Positions 42,721 through 51,610 of a stretch of 64,000 bases of DNA are shown one piece after another. Position 1 is the stretch's first letter. The number at the start of each line of letters is the position of its first letter. Origin of the DNA: Novosphingobium sp. FKTRR1 (GTDB taxonomy: Bacteria > Pseudomonadota > Alphaproteobacteria > Sphingomonadales > Sphingomonadaceae); assembly GCF_020404405.1 (NCBI RefSeq), contig NZ_JAIZDA010000003.1, positions 248,001 through 312,000 on the forward strand. Reading direction: 5' to 3'. Position numbers and translations under genes: made by a program. A model generated the notes under the pieces. The model did no database searches, had not been told where the DNA came from, and was given only the letters and a program-made list of their open reading frames with translations.

Positions 42721-44691
42721 ATGCAGGCCCAATTCAAAGGCGATGGCGTGACCCTGGACGAGGCCATTGGCGCGCTTGATCCCGTTGTTGCGCTGCTGTC
42801 GCTGATACAGATCACTGGCGATCGGACGCTGCTGCACACGTTTGGTCCGGCACTCGAAGGTACCCAGCACAAGCTGCGCGAGGCATTCGTCAACTTTGGC
42901 GAGCAGGAAAAGCCGAGCGAGGCTGCGGTCGAGGTGGCTGCAGAAGTGCGCAATCGGCTTAAGGTCGCGCTGCTGTCTGGCCGCCCGCCTGTCTTGACCA
43001 GTCTGGACAAGCCATTGTTCCGCGCGATGTCGCGTCTTGCGCTGGGTATCGACATTCCGGAGATGTCGGTTGATCCCGCTCTGCAGCATGCCGGCTTTGT
43101 CACGGATACGCGGGTGAGCATGCCAAAGGCTTTGCCGCCGGCCGGGTTCAAAGTGCTGGTTGTCGGGGCCGGCATGATGGGAATCAATGCAGCGGTGAAA
43201 CTGCAGCAGGCCGGCTTCGATTATACGATACTCGAGCGCCTTGACGCAGTTGGCGGAAACTGGCTGGAAAACACCTATCCCGGAGCTGCCGTCGATACAC
43301 CCAGCCGCGTCTATTCGTTCTCGTTCGAGCCGAATGCTGCTTGGACCAAGTACTATCCGACCGGTCCGGAATTCCTGTCTTATCTGTCACGAGTGGCTGA
43401 GAAGTACAGCGTGAACGAGCATATCCATTTCGGAACGACGGTAACCGGTGCGCAATGGGATGAGGCCCGCCAGATCTGGATCGTATCGGCAACCCGTGGC
43501 GGTGAAGCGGTAACCTATGAAGCCAACGAACTGATCATGGCAGTAGGGCCGAACAATGCGCCCAACTATCCAGACGTCAAAAATCTGGATTCCTTCAAGG
43601 GTGCGGTGATTCACGGTGCCCGCTGGGACCATTCGGTCGATCTGGCCGGCAAGAAGGTCGTGCTGGTCGGCACTGGCTGTTCAGGGGTGCAGATCGCCAC
43701 GGCCCTGGCCGACAAGGTCGGGGAAATGGTCATTATCCAGCGCCAGCCGGAACACATCATTCCCAACCCGACTGCCCACGATCCGGTCGATCCGCTGGAA
43801 ATCTGGCAGATGGAGAACATTCCGTTCGTGGTGCAATGGAAGCGCCTGCAAAGCCTTGCCAGTGCGCTGGGCGACATGCACGGCATGGTCATGAAGGACG
43901 CGGAATACGCGGCAAAGACCGGCGGTTTTGGTCCGATCAATGACGCGATGCGGCAGATGTGCCGCAGCTATCTGGAAAGCCATTTCCCGGATGATCCGGA
44001 AATGCAGGCCCTGTTGTGGCCGACCTATCCTGTTTTCTCCAAGCGTCCGATCCTCGACTGCGGATTTTACAACACGCTGAAAAAGCCCAATGTCCGTATT
44101 GTGCGCGGTGCGATGGCGGAAGCTTTTGACGGCGGCATCATCCTCGCTGACGGCACGCGCATCGAATGCGATGCAATCCTGCTGGCAACCGGTTACAAAC
44201 TGCATTTCGGGCGGCAGTTCGACATCAGGGGGCGCAACGGCAAGACGCTGAAGGATGAGTTCGATCCTTACCCCTATTCCTACGAGGGTATGCTGATCCC
44301 CGGATTTCCCAATTTCGTGTTCATGGGGGCGCCGTACAGCTATCTGGTCGCCAATCACGCCGTGGTGAGCGAACAGCAGGTCCATTATGTGATCGAACTG
44401 CTGCAATGGATGGTCAACGAAGGCCTGTCTTCGGTCGATGTGACCGCAGCGGCTACGCGCGCCTTTGTCGATGAGATGGATGCTGGTCTGGCCAATTCGG
44501 CGTGGGTCCAGTGCGGCGATGCTCATGGCTATTACCGCGACAAGGGGGCGAAGGTGATCCTGGCGGTGCCCCGCCATAACTCGCACATCTGGCACGTCAC
44601 CCGGTCACCACGGATTGGCGACTTCGCGGTCGTCCGCTCCGCCGGTGCTCATCCTGCCAGTGAGCCGGAACTCACCTTGTTGACGATCTGA
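42721..44691 (+). CDS. Baeyer-Villiger monooxygenase with N-terminal extension (HAPMO-like)
   Basis: A 656-residue FAD/NADPH monooxygenase. The first ~140 residues form a helical extension before the FAD fold VLVVGAGMMGINAA (about 145-158), as in 4-hydroxyacetophenone monooxygenase-type enzymes. GGNWLENTYPG and the fingerprint FxGxxxHxxxW (FKGAVIHGARW, residues 292-302) identify a BVMO; the NADPH fold is LVGTGCSGVQ. It would convert a ketone to an ester or lactone. First gene of a five-gene operon with VOC, kinase-fold and unassigned oxygenase-like genes. SD GAGGAGTCGAGG precedes the ATG. Confidence 0.92.
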   Translation: MQAQFKGDGVTLDEAIGALDPVVALLSLIQITGDRTLLHTFGPALEGTQHKLREAFVNFGEQEKPSEAAVEVAAEVRNRLKVALLSGRPPVLTSLDKPLFRAMSRLALGIDIPEMSVDPALQHAGFVTDTRVSMPKALPPAGFKVLVVGAGMMGINAAVKLQQAGFDYTILERLDAVGGNWLENTYPGAAVDTPSRVYSFSFEPNAAWTKYYPTGPEFLSYLSRVAEKYSVNEHIHFGTTVTGAQWDEARQIWIVSATRGGEAVTYEANELIMAVGPNNAPNYPDVKNLDSFKGAVIHGARWDHSVDLAGKKVVLVGTGCSGVQIATALADKVGEMVIIQRQPEHIIPNPTAHDPVDPLEIWQMENIPFVVQWKRLQSLASALGDMHGMVMKDAEYAAKTGGFGPINDAMRQMCRSYLESHFPDDPEMQALLWPTYPVFSKRPILDCGFYNTLKKPNVRIVRGAMAEAFDGGIILADGTRIECDAILLATGYKLHFGRQFDIRGRNGKTLKDEFDPYPYSYEGMLIPGFPNFVFMGAPYSYLVANHAVVSEQQVHYVIELLQWMVNEGLSSVDVTAAATRAFVDEMDAGLANSAWVQCGDAHGYYRDKGAKVILAVPRHNSHIWHVTRSPRIGDFAVVRSAGAHPASEPELTLLTI

Positions 44692-44764
44692 GGGCGGCTG
44701 CCGCGATGGCGCCGGTTTCACCGGATTACTTCTCAAATAGAACAATGCGTTGGGAGAGCAATTG

Positions 44765-45184
44765 ATGGCCAGCCAGATACCCAGTGCCAAGGCACTCGAC
44801 ACCGATTTCATGTTCACCAAGCTGCTTGTAAGCGACCTCGACGCGGCAACGGCGTTTTACGCGTCGGTGGTCGGTCTGATCGAGATGCACCGGGTCGAAG
44901 CGGTGATCGATGCGCGTCCGGTGACAGAAGTCATCTATCTGCCGACTTATCCGGGCGGGCCGATGTTCATTCTGGCGCGGTTTCACGATGTGGCTCATCC
45001 CGCCACGGCGGAGCTTATCATGGGCTTTGCGACCCAAGACCTTGACGCGTTCGTGACGCGAGCGCTCGCGGCGGGTGGCAAACTGATCGAGGCGGCCCGC
45101 GAACTTCCGGAAGCCAGCATGCGTGTCGCTTTCGTGGCCGATACCGAAGGGCACGTTCTGCAAGTGACGCAGATGCTCGGTTGA
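44765..45184 (+). CDS. VOC (glyoxalase/dioxygenase superfamily) protein
   Basis: A 139-residue vicinal-oxygen-chelate protein: DFMFTKLLVSDLDAATAFYA, GPMFILARF, and VAFVADTEGHVLQVTQ with the C-terminal His/Glu-type pattern of metal-binding VOC folds. It might isomerise, open or hydrolyse a product of the BVMO. It starts at ATG 44765 with GGGAGAGCAA upstream, and its stop lies 53 bases before the start of the next gene. A second VOC gene is in the same operon at 47929. Confidence 0.85.
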   Translation: MASQIPSAKALDTDFMFTKLLVSDLDAATAFYASVVGLIEMHRVEAVIDARPVTEVIYLPTYPGGPMFILARFHDVAHPATAELIMGFATQDLDAFVTRALAAGGKLIEAARELPEASMRVAFVADTEGHVLQVTQMLG

Positions 45185-45237
45185 TCCCTGATTTATCTGT
45201 CGGCCGATCAGCGGCCTGCGCAGGAAGGATAAGCGCT

Positions 45238-46794
45238 GTGATTGCAGATACATTGACCCTGCTTTCGGGGCAAAGATACCGGGTGAAAGATGGCTCAACT
45301 GCGTCTGTCAGTCAACGGTCCGATGGCTCGGGCTCTCGTGTTGCAGAGCTGCCCGGCGGTGCGGTGGTCGTCTGCGCGCAGATCGGCGGCAAAGACGGAC
45401 GGATCAGGATCAGTGCCCCTGCGGGCTGGGTGGAGGGGGCCGTTCTGGAGAACGCGCCACGGGCGCCCTCGCTGAAACCCGATTTCGCGACATTTCAGCA
45501 GCGCCATCGCGAGGTTAGGCCCGGCGATGCTTACGGGCTGGAATTTCCCTTTTCGCTGGCGATGCTGGAGGAATTCGGGCCCGACTTTCTGACAAAGGCC
45601 TTTCATGCATCCGGTGTGCTGGCCGCCGACAACCGCGTTACTGCCATTCTGTCGACCAAGCCGATCGAGGTCAAAGGGGCATCGGAAAACGCCCTGGTGA
45701 CGATCACCTACGCCAAGGACGATCCGACGATCGAGACCGAGCTGTTCATCAAGATGCCACCGGCAGATGTTGAGCGCAAATTCGGTCTGGCTGGCATGTC
45801 GCACGGCGAAGTCGAGATCGCGCGGCTTTCGCAAACGGGCAAGGTGCCAGTCGACACAGCGCCATACTACTTTGCCGACTACTGCACCGATACCGCCAAC
45901 TACATTCTTATCACGGGCAAAATTGCCTTTGGTGTAGCGCCGATCGAACCAGCCCATCACAAAGGCTACGATTTTCTGGTTCCCGAGGCTGGTGATCACT
46001 ATCGGGTGCTGACGCAGGCGCTGGCAAAGCTGGTGGCGGCACACAAGACCGGGGCGATGGGGCATGAGGTCGAGGAGATTTTCCCCTATGCGCGGGCTGC
46101 GCGCGATTTCTGGCCATCGCCGGATTCGGCTGCAAAGATCGATCGCCTGGTTGATTTTATCGGCCGCATTGCCCCGCAACTGTTCGTTGCCGAGGGCACC
46201 GATGCCGATTTTCTGAACCGTTGGCGGGACGATCTCCAGTTCGGTCTGGCGCACAAGGATGCGCTTAACGCCTATCTGCATGCCGACCCGGATTATACCG
46301 GATTGTGCCATTCGAACCTGAACATCGATAATGCCTGGTATTGGCGCGATGGCGATGGCCAGTTGCAAGTCGGTCTGCTCGATTGGGGCGGGGCAGGGCA
46401 GATGAGCATCGGTCAGGCGCTTAGCAGCATGCTGATGATGCCCGAACCGGAAGCCTACATTCAACTGGTTCACGATACGATTGCGACGTTCATCGCTGAA
46501 TATCACGCAGCAGGCGGCATCGCGCTCGATCCAGATACTTTGCGGTTCCACTACAAGGCATCGGTTTTTTCGACCGCGATCTGGATAATCGTCGATTACG
46601 TCACGGATATGCTCTTCCAGTTTTCGGAAGACGACTACGCCAGCATGAAAGACCGTTTTGACGAGCGACTGACCTCAACCGGATTGTACAGTGCGGTCAT
46701 CTGGATCGACAACATGCTGCGCGACTGGCTCGACGACCCGACACCGGGCGCGGTGAGCCGCCGTATTGTCGGGCAGCTTCAGATTGCCGCCTGA
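45238..46794 (+). CDS. Aminoglycoside-phosphotransferase-fold protein, catalytic Asp replaced by Asn
   Basis: A 518-residue protein. After about 100 residues of unrecognised sequence comes a kinase-like fold: LFIKMPP with the ATP-binding Lys (about residue 172), and the loop HSNLNIDN (358-365), where aminoglycoside kinases have HGDxxxxN, so the catalytic Asp is Asn360; the metal-binding Asp is kept in LLDWGGAG (about 382). Either a pseudokinase or an enzyme using another residue. The GTG start at 45238 has AGGAAGGA upstream; a TTG at 45181 is the alternative. It lies in the BVMO operon. Confidence 0.8.
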   Translation: MIADTLTLLSGQRYRVKDGSTASVSQRSDGSGSRVAELPGGAVVVCAQIGGKDGRIRISAPAGWVEGAVLENAPRAPSLKPDFATFQQRHREVRPGDAYGLEFPFSLAMLEEFGPDFLTKAFHASGVLAADNRVTAILSTKPIEVKGASENALVTITYAKDDPTIETELFIKMPPADVERKFGLAGMSHGEVEIARLSQTGKVPVDTAPYYFADYCTDTANYILITGKIAFGVAPIEPAHHKGYDFLVPEAGDHYRVLTQALAKLVAAHKTGAMGHEVEEIFPYARAARDFWPSPDSAAKIDRLVDFIGRIAPQLFVAEGTDADFLNRWRDDLQFGLAHKDALNAYLHADPDYTGLCHSNLNIDNAWYWRDGDGQLQVGLLDWGGAGQMSIGQALSSMLMMPEPEAYIQLVHDTIATFIAEYHAAGGIALDPDTLRFHYKASVFSTAIWIIVDYVTDMLFQFSEDDYASMKDRFDERLTSTGLYSAVIWIDNMLRDWLDDPTPGAVSRRIVGQLQIAA

Positions 46795-46843
46795 TACCTC
46801 CACCCGCTCGTTCCGCATGATGTTCTGACCGGAGAGACCTGCC

Positions 46844-47908
46844 ATGATCCATCAACTTGCAGAAAACTTTCGCCCCGTTGCTCCGCCACAACTGATCGAT
46901 GATGCCTACAGCGCCGACCAGCATGCCCGTTTGCTCAAGACTGTCCGCGACAATGGGCCTTGGCCGTTGATCATGGCGGAGAATTTCAGCACGCCCGAAG
47001 AGGTCGTGGCCACGCTGTCCGGCTCGTTGCCAGAAGGCGTAAAGCTGACGTGGGACATGATCGGGCTGAATCCGGTATTTCGCGGCTACCTTGGCCGTGG
47101 GGGCGTGTGCCTCTACCCCGAACTGGAGGACTGCTACTACAACTCGCGGTTTCTTGAATTGGTGCGCAATTACTGGGGTTGCCAGTATGCTGAGCCTGAG
47201 ACCTTCCTGTTCAATATTCAGGGGCCCACGCCGATTGGCGGGCCGCCCCATCTCGATGGTACGGTGTTCCGCGGCCTGACCATGGACAATGCGCCATTGT
47301 GGCTCCTGCTGACAATGGCCAAGTCGTGCCTGTTTGATCGGTGGCGTTCGAAGAAAGGGCAGGTGATTGCCTGGTACTACAACGGCAAGGTCGGCGGCGG
47401 CTTCAACTGCTGGCCCAACGGCCCGAGCGGCGAACCGCTGCAGATCAACGCGCCGATGTGGGGCAAGGCCGTGGTGGTGGAAAACGAGATGATGTTCCAC
47501 CACGGGCAGGCGACCGGTCCGGTCGCTCAGCGTAAGCCGCAGGGCATGGACATTACCACCACATTCGGTGCCGATCCTGACGATCCGACAGGCTGGCAAC
47601 TGGAAACCTTCGGCAAGGTCAACCAGAAGGTTCCGTCGCAGGAAATGCGCTTTCTTGTGCATTGGGGCGCACGCCTGTTCAAGGACATGGCGGACCTGAA
47701 GCGGACGTACGAACATACTGACGACATCACCGCAGAAATGGCGATCAATATCCTGATCGATGACATGAAAAAGCGCGGCGTGCAGTTTGAGGTTCCGACT
47801 GACCCCCTGCATGACAATGCCTTTGTCGGAGTTCTGGCGCAGGCCTACAATATCGGCGGGCCAGTCAATATTCCGCCAGATGCCGTGGAACAGGCCGCCA
47901 GAACCTGA
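46844..47908 (+). CDS. Unassigned protein with HxD...H pattern, possible Fe(II)/2-oxoglutarate-type oxygenase
   Basis: A 354-residue protein I do not recognise. It contains PPHLDGTVFRG with H136-x-D138 and, about 80 residues later, EMMFHHGQATGP with His 219/220, the spacing expected of the HxD...H iron site of double-stranded beta-helix oxygenases. The C-terminal third (MRFLVHWGARLFKDMADLKR) shows no motif I can name. It starts at an ATG with GGAGAG upstream and lies between the kinase-fold and VOC genes. Oxygenase function is an inference from the metal-site pattern only. Confidence 0.7.
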   Translation: MIHQLAENFRPVAPPQLIDDAYSADQHARLLKTVRDNGPWPLIMAENFSTPEEVVATLSGSLPEGVKLTWDMIGLNPVFRGYLGRGGVCLYPELEDCYYNSRFLELVRNYWGCQYAEPETFLFNIQGPTPIGGPPHLDGTVFRGLTMDNAPLWLLLTMAKSCLFDRWRSKKGQVIAWYYNGKVGGGFNCWPNGPSGEPLQINAPMWGKAVVVENEMMFHHGQATGPVAQRKPQGMDITTTFGADPDDPTGWQLETFGKVNQKVPSQEMRFLVHWGARLFKDMADLKRTYEHTDDITAEMAINILIDDMKKRGVQFEVPTDPLHDNAFVGVLAQAYNIGGPVNIPPDAVEQAART

Positions 47909-47928
47909 ATTTTTGGGAGTTGTCGTCG

Positions 47929-48336
47929 ATGGCCGCGCTTTCCTTCGCTTTTGCCAAACTTATAGTCGGCGATTTATCTGCGCTGGAGGAATTTTACACA
48001 GGTGCACTCGGGTTCGTGGTAACGACGCGCATCGCCGTGGATACTGGCGATGCGCCATTGCGCGAGTTGTTCTTTGCTCTGCCAGGTAAAGTTAAGGCCG
48101 ATTTCGCGCTCATCGAATACTTGGGCAAGCCAGTGCCTGTTGAGGGAGAAGCGCTGCTGTCGTTCATGGTCGCAGACCTTGAAGCATCGATCGCAGCGGT
48201 AGAAGCGCATGGCGGGCGCGATCTGTCCGGCGTGATCGAGGCTCCCGATTGGCAGATGCGCCTTGCGTTCGTGGCCGATGCGGGCGGACACCGGATTGAA
48301 TTGATGCAGGGGACCGGTGACCGCGACCGCGATTGA
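47929..48336 (+). CDS. VOC (glyoxalase/dioxygenase superfamily) protein
   Basis: A 135-residue VOC protein: FAFAKLIVGDLSALEEFYTG, ADFALIEYLG, and AFVADAGGHRIELMQG with the C-terminal Glu of the VOC metal site. The ATG at 47929 follows GGGAG by about 9 bases. Similar to the VOC protein at 44765 in the strand order and FVADxxGH motif. Last gene of the operon. Confidence 0.83.
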   Translation: MAALSFAFAKLIVGDLSALEEFYTGALGFVVTTRIAVDTGDAPLRELFFALPGKVKADFALIEYLGKPVPVEGEALLSFMVADLEASIAAVEAHGGRDLSGVIEAPDWQMRLAFVADAGGHRIELMQGTGDRDRD

Positions 48337-48465
48337 GCGGGTGTGTCACGCCGCCTGGTTCTGAGGCAAGTGGGGCTTTGATGCGGGTTGAATAAATCTG
48401 GACGACTTTCGGCTTTTCACCGTATCGTACGACATCGATTGGTTTTTCTGCGGGAGTTCGATTGG

Positions 48466-49659
48466 ATGGCGTTGCGCAATATGGTGGCCATCCTGGCATT
48501 GGCGTGCGGTTTCGTCGGCGGTGGTCAGATCGCCAGCGCACGCGAAGCCGTCGCTGGCGCAACGTTGACGGTCGACTCCACCGTCGGCGAACTGCTCGCA
48601 AACCCGGCGGCGCTTGCGGTGCTGCGTGAACAAGTGCCGCTTTTGGCCGATAACCCGCAAATCCGTTCGGCTGCAAATCTGCCGCTTCGTGAGATTGCCC
48701 AATATGCGCCGACTTTGTTGACCGAGGCGACATTGGCCAGGATCAACACGGCGCTGGCCAAGGCGCCCGGTGCCACTGGCGGTGCCAGACCAACTGTCGC
48801 GTCCGCGCCGCGCGATCCGCGCGATGCCCTGACCCTCAGGACGGTGCCGCTGTGGGATGGCCCCGCTCCCGGCGCGCTCGGTTCGGGGGTGCAGGATGTG
48901 CCGACCCTGACCATCGTCACGCCGGGTGAGACGACGTCGTTCGGCACGGCGGTGGTTGTCGCACCGGGCGGCGGGTATCAGATGCTCGCCACCGCCTTGG
49001 AGGGGCGGCAGGTGGCCGACTGGTTTGCCGCGCACGGCGTGACCGCGTTTGTCCTGCGTTACCGGCTCACTCCGTCCGGGTATGTCCACCCCACGCAGTT
49101 GCTCGACGCAAAGCGCGCGATCCGTTGGGTCAGGGCGCATGCCGCGGACTACGGAGTCGACCCGGCCCGGATCGGCATGATCGGTTTTTCGGCTGGCGGG
49201 CATCTGACCGCGATGGCCGAAACCCGGTTCGATGCGGGCGATCCCGTGGCCGCCGATCCGGTGGAGCGCGTCAGCAGCCGCCCCGATTTCGCGGTGCTGG
49301 GCTATGCGGCGATCGACCTGCCCAGCAATCACTGGAATGCGAATGTCCTGAGCGGGGAAAAGCCGACGCCAGCAACCCTGTCTGAAATCAGGCCCGCCGA
49401 GCATGTGCGCAGCGATACGCCGCCGACGTTCCTGTGGGCGACAACGGCCGATCAGGTGGTGCCGCCGACCAACGCGACCTTGATGTACAACGCCCTCGTA
49501 GCGGCCAAAGTGCCTGCCGAACTGCACATCTTTGCCAATGGCCGCCACGGCATGGGGCTGGGCATGACCGATCCGGCGCTGAGCGTCTGGCCGACTTTGC
49601 TGCAGAACTGGCTGGAAGGACTGGGCATGATCGGCGCCAAAACGGGTACGCGCCAATAG
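48466..49659 (+). CDS. Secreted alpha/beta hydrolase (esterase) with N-terminal module
   Basis: A 397-residue exported esterase. A signal peptide (LRNMVAILALACGFVGGG) is followed by the module VGELLANPAALAVLRE...LTEATLARINTALAKA, which is also the free-standing protein at 34434. The hydrolase domain has an APGGGYQ oxyanion loop, the nucleophile GFSAGGHL and the terminal His in NGRHGMGLG. It would remove acyl groups in the periplasm, in line with acetyl-xylan-esterase-like members of this family. The promoter region contains TCGTACG. Its 3' flank is a 14-bp tandem repeat. Confidence 0.88.
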   Translation: MALRNMVAILALACGFVGGGQIASAREAVAGATLTVDSTVGELLANPAALAVLREQVPLLADNPQIRSAANLPLREIAQYAPTLLTEATLARINTALAKAPGATGGARPTVASAPRDPRDALTLRTVPLWDGPAPGALGSGVQDVPTLTIVTPGETTSFGTAVVVAPGGGYQMLATALEGRQVADWFAAHGVTAFVLRYRLTPSGYVHPTQLLDAKRAIRWVRAHAADYGVDPARIGMIGFSAGGHLTAMAETRFDAGDPVAADPVERVSSRPDFAVLGYAAIDLPSNHWNANVLSGEKPTPATLSEIRPAEHVRSDTPPTFLWATTADQVVPPTNATLMYNALVAAKVPAELHIFANGRHGMGLGMTDPALSVWPTLLQNWLEGLGMIGAKTGTRQ

Positions 49660-49671
49660 TTGGCGGATCAG

Positions 49672-49713
49672 GCGCCGGTTCTGCTGCGCCGGTTCTGTTG
49701 TGCAAGTTCTGTC
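49672..49713. repeat. 14-bp tandem repeat, three copies
   Basis: GCGCCGGTTCTGCT (49672-49685), GCGCCGGTTCTGTT (49686-49699) and a degenerate copy to 49713. It starts 12 bp after the esterase stop and lies between convergent genes. Confidence 0.78.
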
Positions 49714-49720
49714 GTAGCGG

Positions 49721-50053
49721 TCAGATACCCGGCTGTTCTGCCGGAATGTGCACCACCAGCCCGTCAAGCTCCTCACCCAATTGCACCTGACAGGACAGGC
49801 GGCTGTTCGGGCGAATGTCCACCCCGTCAATCGCCTCAAGCATCGTGCGCTCATCATCCGGCGCAGAGCCCACGCGGTCGAGCCATTCGTCTGCGATGTA
49901 GCAATGGCAGGTGGCGCATTGCATCATCCCGCCGCACAAGGCGTCGATCCCGTCGACAAGGTTGCCGACGGCAAGGTGCATCAGCGTCATCCCTTCGAAG
50001 TTGACGCATGTGCGGCTGGTGCCGTCGGGCTGGACATAGGTGACTTTGGCCAT
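49721..50053 (-). CDS. 2Fe-2S ferredoxin, adrenodoxin/putidaredoxin type
   Basis: A 110-residue ferredoxin with cluster ligands C40, C46, C49 and C88 (CGGMMQCATC...SCQV), the pattern of electron donors for P450s and some Rieske oxygenases. Directly downstream of the P450 gene (stop-to-start 14 bp), which is its obvious partner. It could also serve the Rieske oxygenase at 2135. No ferredoxin reductase is encoded in the window. Confidence 0.92.
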   Translation of the reverse strand: MAKVTYVQPDGTSRTCVNFEGMTLMHLAVGNLVDGIDALCGGMMQCATCHCYIADEWLDRVGSAPDDERTMLEAIDGVDIRPNSRLSCQVQLGEELDGLVVHIPAEQPGI

Positions 50054-50067
50054 CGGTTTCCCGCAGT

Positions 50068-51474
50068 TCAGGCTTGGCTATGCGCCGGGCAACCCGCCGC
50101 CTGGGCGAGCGCGGCGATATCCGCGCCGGTGCTGCCATCGAGCTTCCGCTTGCGATAGCGGACGCGGCATGGTTGCGCGGGCCAATACGTGCCAGCCCCG
50201 GCGATCGGCTTTACTTCGTCGAGCAATTCCATGTCGTAATGCTGGATCAGCACAGTCAGCAGCACCTTCATTTCCATGCGCGCAAAGTTCACCCCGGCGC
50301 AGCGATGCACCCCGCCGCCAAAGCCGATCAGCGAGTTGCTTTCGATCTGGGCATCGGGATTGGCCGGATTGAACCGCTCGGGATCGTAAGCATCGGGATT
50401 GCGGAAGGTTTCCTCCATCCGGTGGCTGACCGAAGGGGCGAGAAGCACGAAGTCACCCTTGCGGATCTGGTAGCCTTCGCGCTGGATATCGGCGTTCGCC
50501 TTGCGGCTGAGCATGAAGGCCACCGGGTGCAAGCGCTCGGTCTCGCGCAGGGCGAGGTCCATCTTCTCCATGGCGACGGCCTGTGCCCAGCTCAGATCGT
50601 GGCCATCGCTGCCACCGATGACCGTAGCCAGTTCGTCGCGGATGACCTGCAGGTAAGTCGGGCTTTGCAGCAGGTCGGCCAGCGCCCAGCTCACCTGGCC
50701 AGCGGTGGTTTCATGCCCCGCCCATACCAGCAGCAGGATCAGGTGGCGGATGATCTCGTCAGCCACCGGACGGCCATCGGGATAGCGCGTTTCGATCATG
50801 GTCTGGAAGAAGTCGGGCGGGTCGAGCGGCGCGGCGCGGCGCTTGTCGATCCATGATTGCAGGATCACATGCAGCTTCTTCTTGGCCCGCTGGCTCTTGA
50901 TCATCTTGGGCGTCGGCAGCCACAGCGGCAGCACGAATTCCATGCCGCCCGAAAAATCGCGGAACAAGTCGAAGAACTGGTGGCCAAGCTGATCGTGGAA
51001 CTCGCGCCCCATGAAACTGTGCGCGGCGATATCCATCACCACCGGCCCGAGCGTGGGGATCAGGTCGAATTCGCCCGCATCGCCCAGCCGCGCGACAAGG
51101 TTCAGCGACTCCTCGGCCATGATCGGCACGTACTGCTTCATCGAAGCCGCCTTGAAGCGTGGCATGATGATGGCCCGCTGGCGCAAGTACTCGTCCATTT
51201 CGGCAAACGAGTAAAAATCGGGCGAGAACATCTTGAGGAAGAACGGCATCGATTCGCGGATCGACAGCAGTTTGTCGGTTTCCTCGAAAAAGAAGCGGTT
51301 GTGTTCGGGGCCCAACATCACGTTCATGCGGCGGCCCATCATGTTCAGCGCGAACAGCTTGCCGCGCGTGCGGTAGCCGCGCTTGAGCACGGCGACAGGG
51401 TCGCGGAAGAATTGCGCCAGATGCCCGATCAGTGGTGCCGCGCCATCGAGCAACGGAAGTGCTGCGCTTGCCAT
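50068..51474 (-). CDS. Cytochrome P450
   Basis: A 468-residue heme monooxygenase. The I-helix motif reads AGHETTAGQ, the K-helix ExxR is ETER, and the heme loop is FGGGVHRCAG with the axial Cys. The sequence starts MASAALPLLDG; ATG at 51474 has GGAGACAGG upstream. It belongs to a plus-sized soluble class often grouped near CYP51-like bacterial P450s, but I cannot assign the family with certainty. It would hydroxylate or demethylate the substrate. Operon order: SDR, EthD-like, P450, ferredoxin. Confidence 0.92.
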   Translation of the reverse strand: MASAALPLLDGAAPLIGHLAQFFRDPVAVLKRGYRTRGKLFALNMMGRRMNVMLGPEHNRFFFEETDKLLSIRESMPFFLKMFSPDFYSFAEMDEYLRQRAIIMPRFKAASMKQYVPIMAEESLNLVARLGDAGEFDLIPTLGPVVMDIAAHSFMGREFHDQLGHQFFDLFRDFSGGMEFVLPLWLPTPKMIKSQRAKKKLHVILQSWIDKRRAAPLDPPDFFQTMIETRYPDGRPVADEIIRHLILLLVWAGHETTAGQVSWALADLLQSPTYLQVIRDELATVIGGSDGHDLSWAQAVAMEKMDLALRETERLHPVAFMLSRKANADIQREGYQIRKGDFVLLAPSVSHRMEETFRNPDAYDPERFNPANPDAQIESNSLIGFGGGVHRCAGVNFARMEMKVLLTVLIQHYDMELLDEVKPIAGAGTYWPAQPCRVRYRKRKLDGSTGADIAALAQAAGCPAHSQA

Positions 51475-51610
51475 GGCCTGTCTCCCCGCGGCCGACCTCG
51501 TTGATGCGGGTCGGACGCGGCGACATGGTATTCCCGACGATCGCAAGCGTCACGCCGGGTCGGCAAAATCGGATCAATTCACGATCCCTGAAGGATCATG
51601 TAATGAGCGA

